A stretch of DNA of 17,808 nucleotides from Hyphomicrobiales bacterium (GTDB taxonomy: Bacteria > Pseudomonadota > Alphaproteobacteria > Rhizobiales > TMED25). The notes below the pieces were generated by a model. That model was not told where the DNA came from. It saw only the letters and a program-made list of their open reading frames with translations, and ran no database searches. The DNA lies in NCBI GenBank assembly GCA_016780665.1, contig JADHLM010000012.1, positions 1 through 17,808 on the forward strand, given 5' to 3'. The translations under genes were made by a program, and so were the position numbers. This document shows, one piece after another, positions 8,200-15,179 of this stretch (the stretch's first letter is position 1; each line of letters begins with the position of its first letter).

Positions 8200-9888
8200 T
8201 TATCCCGTATATGCCAATGGCGCTAACGCGTCAACATCAGTGACAACATCCAAGATAACACATTTATCAAGTAATATTGCTTTTTCAAGCGCAGGTTTAA
8301 AATCTTTTGGATCTTCAACTCTAATTCCAACGGCACCCATCTGCTTCGCAATTTCAGCAAAATTTACATTATTGAATGTCCACATCTCTCTTGCCTTTTG
8401 AGTTTGAGATCCACCATAAACACGGTCAAAACCTCTTTTGGACTGATTTCCCGCTCCATTATTATTCACAACAATAACTGAATTAATGTTCCACCTAACT
8501 GCAGTCTCAATTTCGGCAATATGATACCAAAAACCTGCATCTCCCGTGAAACAAATGACAGGTCTATCAGGTACTGCGCATTTAACACCTAAGGATGCAG
8601 GGAATGCCCAGCCAAGATGCCCAGCTGAACGGATATAATTTTGATCTGAAGATTTTAAATCAAACATACCTCCCATCCACATACCACCATGTCCTGTATC
8701 TACAACTACAAATGAATTATCTGGAAGGTTCAATGATAAATCATGACATATTCTTTCTGGTCTTATTGGAATTGAATCAGATGTTAGTAATGGACGAAAT
8801 TCGTCATACCACTCTTGACAATAACCTTGAATCTCATTTACCCAATCTAATCGTTTTTCAGCAGAATTATCATCTGCATAATTCAACATTTCTTGGAGGG
8901 CGTTCTTCGCATCTGATTGAATTCCGACTAGTAAAGGATAATTTCTTCCAAGCACCTCAGGATCAATATCAATGTGTATTGCTCTTGTACCAATTTTAGG
9001 AATAGTCCAAAAATTGGTAATCATACCCCCAAGATCCGTTCCAATAAAAATTACTAAATCTGCTGCAAGTACCGATTTATTAGCTGAACCACGAGAGTAA
9101 GTACCAACTACACCCACATTTAGAGGGTTGTTTGCATCAATAACATCCTTCCCGTTTAATGAAGTAGCCACTGGTATTTTTAACTTTTTTGATATCTCAT
9201 CAACCAATGAACCAGCTTGTGACCAACTCACGCCACCCCCGATAACAAATATTGGTTTCTTCGCATTATTAATAATATCCATTGCTTTTTTAATTGAGCT
9301 CAAATCTGGTGAGGGGCGATATGGCGGAACACTAATTGCATTCTCATGTATTTCTCGAGGAATTTGTTCATCAAATTGTTCTTGATCTACCTGACCTTCA
9401 TTACCTTTGAATTGTAGATGAACTGGGCCTGGGCATCCTGAAACAGACACTCTGAATGCTTGGTTCAACATATCAGGAAACCTATTTGCACTATCAACAG
9501 TTGCGTTTAACTTTGTTACAGGCTCAAAAGCTGGAAGATCATCCACCTCTTGGTAAGCTTTTCTAAATTTAGTAGCCTGGTCTCTTCCGCCAGTTAGTGC
9601 AACGACTGGTGATTTTGCAAGCCATGCATCACGTAATCCAGCAGCAAGATTTAATGCTCCAATAATTTGTGCAGCACAGACCCCTGGCCTACCAGATGCC
9701 CGTGCATATCCATCAGCCATGTATGCAGCTGAAGCTTCTCCATGTGCATGTATTCTTCTTACGTTGGAAATTACTTCTAATTCTGCCATTGTTGTCCTTA
9801 GGACAGCGGGCACATGAAAGATATCTGTGACACCATAATCAACCAACATTTTTGCCAAGACCTTAGCACCCGTTAATTCATTACTCAT
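8200..9888 (-). CDS. Thiamine-diphosphate enzyme, acetolactate synthase/benzoylformate decarboxylase fold
   Basis: This 562-residue protein has three domains: an N-terminal pyrimidine-binding domain with the cofactor-activating Glu51 (AHGEASAAYMADGYAR), a central domain (about 200-330; PIFVIGGGVSW), and a C-terminal PP-binding domain with GDAGFWY (from 449) to NNN (475-477). The fold includes acetolactate synthase, sulfoacetaldehyde acetyltransferase, decarboxylases and the ring-cleaving diketone hydrolases IolD and cyclohexane-1,2-dione hydrolase. It departs from acetolactate synthase where that family has TSGPGATN: here residues 72-80 read AAQIIGALN. The motif GDG is GDA. It retains Glu51, unlike glyoxylate carboligase. 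An AGGAAA ribosome-binding site lies upstream, and the gene begins 18 bases after the cyclase. Likely reaction: ThDP-dependent C-C cleavage or decarboxylation of a pathway intermediate; the substrate is unknown. Confidence 0.88.
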   Translation of the reverse strand: MSNELTGAKVLAKMLVDYGVTDIFHVPAVLRTTMAELEVISNVRRIHAHGEASAAYMADGYARASGRPGVCAAQIIGALNLAAGLRDAWLAKSPVVALTGGRDQATKFRKAYQEVDDLPAFEPVTKLNATVDSANRFPDMLNQAFRVSVSGCPGPVHLQFKGNEGQVDQEQFDEQIPREIHENAISVPPYRPSPDLSSIKKAMDIINNAKKPIFVIGGGVSWSQAGSLVDEISKKLKIPVATSLNGKDVIDANNPLNVGVVGTYSRGSANKSVLAADLVIFIGTDLGGMITNFWTIPKIGTRAIHIDIDPEVLGRNYPLLVGIQSDAKNALQEMLNYADDNSAEKRLDWVNEIQGYCQEWYDEFRPLLTSDSIPIRPERICHDLSLNLPDNSFVVVDTGHGGMWMGGMFDLKSSDQNYIRSAGHLGWAFPASLGVKCAVPDRPVICFTGDAGFWYHIAEIETAVRWNINSVIVVNNNGAGNQSKRGFDRVYGGSQTQKAREMWTFNNVNFAEIAKQMGAVGIRVEDPKDFKPALEKAILLDKCVILDVVTDVDALAPLAYTG

Positions 9889-9906
9889 TTTTATTTCCTA
9901 TTCTAT

Positions 9907-10878
9907 TTATTTAATTGCAAGAGGGTTTATTGGTGTACCAACTGCGCCTGTAATTGGAATAGATGCAGCAACTAACAAAAACTCATATGTATTATCGGCG
10001 AGACAATCCTCTGCAAGATCTTTTAAATAAAACATCTCACCCATTGTCATTCCTTGAATAGGAATAGTTATCCAATGCCATGGCTGGTTTATCCCGTCTT
10101 CACTTTGATTTGGTCTGACTTCACAACCCCATGTATCACTCGCCAACGCGGCTAGCTCAGTTCTTTGGACCCAATCAATAGTATCAAAACCCATACCTGG
10201 TGCATCTCCTCCTGGGAATCCATCCCAAGATTCTCTATTGAGACAATCCTCCATCTGACCTGTTCTTACAATGACAAAGTCCCCCTTCTTTATCTCAACT
10301 GCTTGTTTTTTTGCAGTAAGATCAAGATCCTCACAAGTTATAGCATATCCATCTTCTAATCGCTCTTTTCCAAGCGCTCTTGCTACGTCGAGAAGAACAC
10401 CCCTTCCTACCATCTTGTCTCTTGTTTTTTCAATACCACATTTTTGTGCACCAGCTGAAGTGACTTCTCTACAATCATATCCGTTCCACATTTTATCCTC
10501 ATAAAACACATGTCCTAGACCATCCCAATGTGTGCAACCATGAGTTGGCAAAAATACTGTATCATCAGCTGCTCTTATACCCCTTTTATCAAGCACACCC
10601 GAATAAGCATCCGTGCCTGTCCTTAGCATTGAATGTATAGGATTTGTTCTGCCCATTGCTGGATATTTTGTTTTTGCACCTTGCGGCCCTTTATAGTCAA
10701 AATTTAATGCAAGTGATATTACCTTTCCTTTCTTAACGAGCTGTGCAGCGTTTATAATATCTGAAGCATCAACATAATTTAGCGTCCCTATCTCATCATT
10801 AGGACCCCATTTCCCCCAATTCTTATACTTCTCAGCAGCTTCAGCAATATCGACTCTAGTAACTTTTTTTTCAGACAT
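9907..10878 (-). CDS. Cyclase-family (KynB/isatin hydrolase-like) metal-dependent hydrolase, large form
   Basis: This 323-residue protein has the cyclase-family signature HGCTHWDGLGH (H113, H117, D119, H123), a variant of HxGTHxDxPxH in which the histidines and aspartate bind a divalent metal. KGDFVIVRTGQ (about 198-208) matches a conserved strand-turn of the family. It is longer than kynurenine formamidase (about 210) and isatin hydrolase (about 260) because of an N-terminal extension (WGKWGPNDEIGTLNYV), and belongs to the large uncharacterised cyclase subgroup. Known members hydrolyse amide or lactam bonds, including ring opening. A strong GGGAGGA ribosome-binding site precedes the ATG. It is second in the operon, 19 bases after the alpha/beta hydrolase gene. 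Hydrolytic ring opening or deamidation of the pathway substrate is inferred. Confidence 0.88.
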   Translation of the reverse strand: MSEKKVTRVDIAEAAEKYKNWGKWGPNDEIGTLNYVDASDIINAAQLVKKGKVISLALNFDYKGPQGAKTKYPAMGRTNPIHSMLRTGTDAYSGVLDKRGIRAADDTVFLPTHGCTHWDGLGHVFYEDKMWNGYDCREVTSAGAQKCGIEKTRDKMVGRGVLLDVARALGKERLEDGYAITCEDLDLTAKKQAVEIKKGDFVIVRTGQMEDCLNRESWDGFPGGDAPGMGFDTIDWVQRTELAALASDTWGCEVRPNQSEDGINQPWHWITIPIQGMTMGEMFYLKDLAEDCLADNTYEFLLVAASIPITGAVGTPINPLAIK

Positions 10879-10897
10879 ATTTCCTCCCTATTTATAA

Positions 10898-11965
10898 TTA
10901 ACCCTTTAGTATTGATGATAACCAATCTGCACTTTGAGTTCTATATTTATAGATCCTATTATTTGCTACATGTGTTCCATCTTCAATCATATTAAAAACA
11001 ACATCACCCTTGACTGCATCTGCAAGTAATTTTGATTCTTCTGGTGGAACAACTCTATCTAACGCACCTCCAACAATGTATAGCGGGCATTTGATATTTT
11101 GTGCGCAACCGGATAAATCCATTCTACTTGCAAAGTCCCTTGCCTCTTCTTCAGAAGAGCATTTGCTTCTGTGAATGAATGCCTCTTTTGTAAGGCTAGG
11201 AATTCTATCAAAAATATTATTCCAATTGAAAGGTCCTGTAAGTGAGATACAAGCTTGTAGACGATCATCAAATGAAGCTGCTCTTGGAGCATAGTAACCA
11301 CCCAAACTCACACCCCATACAGCAATTTTTTTTGGATTAATATCACTTCTACTTTCTAAATAATCAATGACAGCCGAGACGGGCCCTTCATATTCTGGGC
11401 ATATAGCTGCATCATATTCTGCTTCTCCTTGTCCTGGTCCATCAAATGTTAGTGTTGCAATTCCTCTCTCAAGAAAGACCTTTTCATTTGTTTCCATCTC
11501 CTCTTTTGCGGAATCTAATCCCATACACATTATTAAAACTGGAGGATTTTCAACGTTATTTGGTTTTCTCAGGTTACCCTGCATATGTATATTATTCCAA
11601 CTTATGCTAACTCTCTCACCAAGAGGGTTTGCTAATGACATAGATTTTTTATGGTATTCAACAGCAAAATTATGTGTTTTTTTCATTATATCAGGTTTGT
11701 GTACAAACAAAAACTTTCCAAAATGACAACAAACAGCAGCAGTGTTGTAGTGTTCTGAAGCACTTAAATTAAATCCTTTAGCGCTTGCGTTATCACCAAG
11801 TAATGCATGGATGTGACCTTTATTCTCCCATGCCTCACACCATTCATCCCATTCATTAATTTGCGCAGAAACATCATTAAAATCTGCTAATGGCACCCCA
11901 TTTGATACAAATCTATATGACCAATGTGAAACTGCAGTTTGTAGCTTGCTATCTTTACTTTCCAT
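10898..11965 (-). CDS. Alpha/beta hydrolase, 2,6-dihydroxypseudooxynicotine hydrolase-like
   Basis: The protein has 355 residues. A helical N-terminal domain (about 1-115) precedes an alpha/beta-hydrolase domain with nucleophile elbow GVSLGG (S220), acid D303 (GGALDRVV) and base H332 (EDGTHVANN). Architecture, length and triad spacing resemble the DUF1100/FrsA-like group that includes Arthrobacter 2,6-dihydroxypseudooxynicotine hydrolase, which cleaves a C-C bond next to a ketone; the triad I recall for that enzyme is S217, D300, H329. Other members are dipeptidyl-peptidase- or esterase-like, so C-C hydrolysis is likely but not certain. It is the first gene of the operon. Its ATG follows AATTGGGATTTTTCAA, with only a weak GGGA as ribosome-binding site. 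No signal peptide is seen, so it acts in the cytoplasm. Confidence 0.85.
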   Translation of the reverse strand: MESKDSKLQTAVSHWSYRFVSNGVPLADFNDVSAQINEWDEWCEAWENKGHIHALLGDNASAKGFNLSASEHYNTAAVCCHFGKFLFVHKPDIMKKTHNFAVEYHKKSMSLANPLGERVSISWNNIHMQGNLRKPNNVENPPVLIMCMGLDSAKEEMETNEKVFLERGIATLTFDGPGQGEAEYDAAICPEYEGPVSAVIDYLESRSDINPKKIAVWGVSLGGYYAPRAASFDDRLQACISLTGPFNWNNIFDRIPSLTKEAFIHRSKCSSEEEARDFASRMDLSGCAQNIKCPLYIVGGALDRVVPPEESKLLADAVKGDVVFNMIEDGTHVANNRIYKYRTQSADWLSSILKG

Positions 11966-12052
11966 TTGAAAAATCCCAATTATGTGTAATAAATATTTCT
12001 AAAAACATTATAAATTTTTATAGTATATTAAAATAAAGAACAATGGAAAAAA
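11966..12052. promoter_or_regulatory. Divergent promoter region of the catabolic operon and hydroxyacid dehydrogenase
   Basis: This 87-base, very AT-rich gap separates two divergent starts. On the minus strand a perfect TATAAT (12012-12007) lies about 42 bases before the operon's first ATG, but its -35 is poor (TATTTT at 17 bases). On the plus strand the stretch tatagtatattaaaat (12019-12034) offers several weak -10 boxes without a clear -35. A weak -35 on the operon side would fit dependence on an activator. No regulator gene or clear palindrome is present. Confidence 0.4.
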
Positions 12053-13012
12053 ATGTATAAAGTCATAGTTGCCGGTAAAATTCATACTCATGGTATAGAT
12101 CTTCTAAAAGAAGTTAATAACTTTGATGTTTTTGTATTACCTGATGCAACTCAAGAAACCCTCGAGCAAAACTTAGAGGAAGCCGACGCTATCCTTCTGA
12201 GGTTACAATCTTTTGATAAAAAAATGATCGATAATTGTCCCAAATTAAAAATACTATCAAGAAATGGTGTTGGGTTTGATCGCATTGATATCCTAGAACT
12301 AACTAGAAGAAATATCCCTCTAACGATTGTTGGTGATGTAAACTCTTCAAGTGTTGCCGAACATACAATTATGTTTATTCTCAATTTGCTGAAAAATGCT
12401 AGTATTCATGATGAAATGGTTCGAAATAATAAATGGCAGGATAGGGATCAATTAATTTCAAACGATTTTGCTGGAAGAGAATTATTGATTGTTGGCTACG
12501 GAAGAATTGGGCAGAAAGTGGCCACTCTTGCTTCAGCTTTTGGAGCAAATATAAGTATTTATGATCCTTATTACAAAAATTCTGCTGAAAAGGACAATGA
12601 TTATAAATTCTATGATACTTTTGATGAGGCTCTTTCTAACGCAAACATAATTAGTTTACATGCACCCGGAACGGAAAAACCAATAATTGGTGAAAAAGAA
12701 CTAAATTTACTACAAAGCGACTGTATAATTGTAAATACATCACGAGGATCTCATATAGATCTCAGTGCTTTATCGGATGCACTATCAAAAAATAAGATTC
12801 GTGCAGCTGGTTTGGATGTTTTTCCTAATGAGCCTCCAGAAACTGATGTAGAAAAAATTTTTGAACTAAATAATCTTATTTTTTCTCCTCACATTGCAGG
12901 GCTGAATAATGAATGTGCATCCAGGATGGCTATAAATTCAGCACAAAACATTATTGATGCTCTCAATGGATCATTGAAAGAAAAGTATGTTATAAATAAG
13001 GAGGTCTTATAA
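12053..13012 (+). CDS. D-2-hydroxyacid dehydrogenase, phosphoglycerate dehydrogenase-like
   Basis: The 319-residue protein has the D-isomer-specific 2-hydroxyacid dehydrogenase layout: a substrate domain at both ends around a Rossmann domain with VGYGRIG (G148-x-G150-xx-G153) and an acidic D171 after strand beta-2, which favours NAD. Catalytic residues are R231 (NTSRGS), E260 (FPNEPPE) and H280 (SPHIAG). It lacks the ACT domain of many serine-biosynthetic SerA proteins, and could be a glyoxylate/hydroxypyruvate reductase or act on another 2-oxoacid. The start ATG has only GGAAAA before it. It diverges from the eight-gene operon across 87 bases and converges with the GST-like gene (21-base gap). 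Supplying or consuming a 2-oxoacid for the neighbouring dehydrogenase complex is an inference from position. Confidence 0.88.
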   Translation: MYKVIVAGKIHTHGIDLLKEVNNFDVFVLPDATQETLEQNLEEADAILLRLQSFDKKMIDNCPKLKILSRNGVGFDRIDILELTRRNIPLTIVGDVNSSSVAEHTIMFILNLLKNASIHDEMVRNNKWQDRDQLISNDFAGRELLIVGYGRIGQKVATLASAFGANISIYDPYYKNSAEKDNDYKFYDTFDEALSNANIISLHAPGTEKPIIGEKELNLLQSDCIIVNTSRGSHIDLSALSDALSKNKIRAAGLDVFPNEPPETDVEKIFELNNLIFSPHIAGLNNECASRMAINSAQNIIDALNGSLKEKYVINKEVL

Positions 13013-13033
13013 AGATCTACTTCTTATTCTAAA

Positions 13034-13798
13034 CTAATTTTTAGATAAATGGGGATATACTTCAGATAGCAATGAGCCTATACAATATGTCTTCTTGTAA
13101 ATATCTGAAGACTTGATGTTTTCATACCACTCACAAACATTCTTGTGATGACTCCATAATTCTGGCATCCCAAGATCATCCATTCTAACAATTACTGGCA
13201 TGATACAAATATCTGCATAAGTTACCTCTCTTCCAAGTAAGTAAGGTCCTCCACTGACTTCAATCCATTTATTCATTCTATCAGCAGTTGCCTTTATTTT
13301 TGATGTTGACTCATTCATATCTTTTTCTGTAAAACCCGTCCTACCCATTTTTAATAAAAATTCTTTTCGTAATGGTTTGGACTCAGCTAACGCTATAAAT
13401 TCTTCCTCCGTCATACTCTGAAAATGCGGTAAAAATGCCATATTATATGAAGGTATTCGTACTGAGGGCCCTGCGACCTCATCAAAATACCTAATCATTG
13501 CTCTCATGTTTGCGCAATTCTCGGGATCTTTTGGACGAAGTGGGCTCAAATTAACATCAATGTCTTCGAGATACTCAATGATAACGGAACTATCTATGAT
13601 AATTTTACCATCATGGTCGAGAGCAGGAACTACCCCATTTGGGTTGATGGCTAGATACTCTGGTTTTAGCTGATCGCCTGAGAATAGATCTAGTATTTCC
13701 ATACTAAAATCTATTTTTTTATGATGCAAAGTGTATCTAACTCGCTGACTACAAGTAGACTGTAATGCATTATAAATTTTAAAATTACCTAAAGCCAT
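13034..13798 (-). CDS. Glutathione S-transferase family protein
   Basis: This 254-residue protein has a thioredoxin-like N-terminal domain (about 5-85): STCSQRVRYTL at 14-24 in the place of the catalytic CPxxxRVR element, NPNGVVPAL with the cis-proline, and DSSVIIEYLED for glutathione gamma-glutamyl binding. A helical C-terminal domain follows. Spacing and the HDGKIIIDSSVIIEYLED stretch recall bacterial beta-etherase-like (LigF-type) and omega-like GSTs. Cys16 or Ser17 would be the thiol/hydroxyl contact. At 254 residues it is longer than many bacterial GSTs (about 200-220). Its ATG lies 3 bases after the stop of the acyl-CoA-dehydrogenase-like gene with no ribosome-binding site visible, implying translational coupling. 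Possible roles: glutathione-dependent ether or thioether cleavage, isomerisation, or detoxification of a reactive product. Confidence 0.85.
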   Translation of the reverse strand: MALGNFKIYNALQSTCSQRVRYTLHHKKIDFSMEILDLFSGDQLKPEYLAINPNGVVPALDHDGKIIIDSSVIIEYLEDIDVNLSPLRPKDPENCANMRAMIRYFDEVAGPSVRIPSYNMAFLPHFQSMTEEEFIALAESKPLRKEFLLKMGRTGFTEKDMNESTSKIKATADRMNKWIEVSGGPYLLGREVTYADICIMPVIVRMDDLGMPELWSHHKNVCEWYENIKSSDIYKKTYCIGSLLSEVYPHLSKN

Positions 13799-13801
13799 AG
13801 C

Positions 13802-15001
13802 TTATTTATTATACAAATCTAAACCGTACATGATGTTTGCTGCCTTTAAGAATAAAGTCCTGTTTACACCATCTGAATGTAACCACCCTGCAGCATCTCT
13901 GAGTAATTTTGCAACTCCAAATTCTTTCATATAACCATGTCCGCCATGAATTTCCATTGTCCAAGTTGCAATTTTCCATACAGCCTGACTTGCCATTGCC
14001 TTTGGTAAAGCACCAAGTGTGTAATCCCAACCTTGGTCCTGATTATCTGCTAAATAACATGCTTTGTGAGTGTAAGCTCTGGCAGCATCTAGCAACATTC
14101 TCATTTCTGCAAGTTGAGCTCTTATTCCATCATGTTCAATAAGAGGACGTCCACCTTGAACCCTTATCTTTGCCCATTGCTCAGCTTTTTCAAACAATGC
14201 TACTCCAACCCCCAAACAACTAGCTGCTGCGAATGAGTTACTCGATGGAAAAAATTTTTGAAGTAATTGGAAACCCTTTCCAACTTCACCTACAATATTT
14301 TCATTAGGTATAAAACAATCTTGAAAAATCAACTCCGCATTATTTGCTAAGCTCTCGCCTAATTTATCATGAACTCGTCCAATTGAAAAACCTTCCCTTC
14401 CACGTTCTAACAGAAAACAAGTTGTCCCCTCAAGCATAGGTTTACCCTTTTCAGTTTGGACAAATAATAAATAAAAACTAGCGCGATTACCATTTGAAAT
14501 AAAATGCTTCATGCCATTAATAACATAACCACCATCTACTTTCTCAGCAGTTGTTCTGAATGGTGTTGGGTAGGGCAAGAAATAATTAGATGCATTATCC
14601 GGCTCTGTAATTCCGATAGCTAAGACAGCTTCTGGATCTTTTGTAAATGGAACGAGGGCCCTCTCAGCTTGATCTTCGTTAAGAGCCTTTTCCATTATTG
14701 TCGCAAGCTTCATTGTTTGCGCCATTACTACTGATACACCCACATCTCCAACAGCCAATTCTTCAACAACCATAGCTGTTGTATGCGAATCAGCGCTTAA
14801 ACCACCATATTTTTCTGAAAGTGTCATTGTTCTTAAGCCCAAGTCATTTGCGGCTTTTACTATTTCGCCACAATATCTTTTGTCTGGCGTATCCATTGCG
14901 TCAAGCTCTGCAGATTTTGGCTTAACCACATCATCAACAAATTTCCTTACTGACTCCAATATTGCTCTTTGTTCTTCGGTTTCTATAAACATATCGTGCA
15001 T
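13802..15001 (-). CDS. Acyl-CoA dehydrogenase-family flavoprotein, atypical catalytic residue
   Basis: The protein has 399 residues from the ATG at 15001 (MHDMFIETEEQR), preceded by AAGGA at seven bases. An upstream in-frame ATG at 15043 lies at the expected transcription start of the promoter and adds a non-family tail, so I reject it. The acyl-CoA dehydrogenase fold is clear: ITEPDNASN (131-139, usually TEPxAGSD), VINGMKHFISNG (160-171), and GGHGYMKEFGVAKLLRDA (353-370). Where medium-chain-type enzymes have the catalytic Glu in YEGT, this has D377 (HSDGVN). At the position of the conserved Arg in helix G (ERLVLA-type) it has Asn, and no Glu is there either. It may dehydrogenate an unusual acyl thioester or do other flavin chemistry. 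It is co-transcribed with the GST-like gene. Confidence 0.87.
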   Translation of the reverse strand: MHDMFIETEEQRAILESVRKFVDDVVKPKSAELDAMDTPDKRYCGEIVKAANDLGLRTMTLSEKYGGLSADSHTTAMVVEELAVGDVGVSVVMAQTMKLATIMEKALNEDQAERALVPFTKDPEAVLAIGITEPDNASNYFLPYPTPFRTTAEKVDGGYVINGMKHFISNGNRASFYLLFVQTEKGKPMLEGTTCFLLERGREGFSIGRVHDKLGESLANNAELIFQDCFIPNENIVGEVGKGFQLLQKFFPSSNSFAAASCLGVGVALFEKAEQWAKIRVQGGRPLIEHDGIRAQLAEMRMLLDAARAYTHKACYLADNQDQGWDYTLGALPKAMASQAVWKIATWTMEIHGGHGYMKEFGVAKLLRDAAGWLHSDGVNRTLFLKAANIMYGLDLYNK

Positions 15002-15048
15002 GGTGATTTCCTTAGTTATCTCGTCAATTAAAATTATTCTCACTATAC

Positions 15049-15077
15049 GTTATATATATTAAATTAGATTATGTAAA
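15049..15077 (-). promoter_or_regulatory. Sigma-70-like promoter of the acyl-CoA dehydrogenase/GST unit
   Basis: On the minus strand TTTACA (15077-15072, five of six consensus) is followed after 17 bases by TATAAC (15054-15049, five of six). Transcription would begin near 15042, giving a leader of about 40 bases to the ATG at 15001. The match is good, but the surrounding DNA is AT-rich. Confidence 0.5.
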
Positions 15078-15094
15078 ACAAACTAAAAATCAAA

Positions 15095-15122
15095 TTGACT
15101 TCAGAAAAAAAAATTATATTGT
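15095..15122 (+). promoter_or_regulatory. Candidate promoter of the polyamine-type transporter operon
   Basis: TTGACT (15095-15100, five of six) is followed at 16 bases by TATTGT (15117-15122, four of six). A better -10 (TATATT, 15115-15120) lies at 14 bases, which is too close for normal use. Nine consecutive A residues (15105-15113) lie within the spacer, so slippage could alter spacing. The start codon is about 50 bases downstream. Confidence 0.4.
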
Positions 15123-15179
15123 GTGAATTTAGAGGTTTAATTTTCCAGAAATTTATATTTCTTTTATGGAGGTGTTGAA

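Noticed and set aside
8200..9888. Naming the ThDP enzyme as glyoxylate carboligase paired with the HIBADH-type reductase
   Set aside because: Glyoxylate carboligase lacks the activating Glu, which is present here as Glu51, and the family motifs differ.
13028..13045. Hairpin TCTAAA...TTTAGA between the convergent hydroxyacid dehydrogenase and GST genes as a terminator
   Set aside because: The stem is six AT-rich pairs with one G-C and no proper U-tract; too weak to call.
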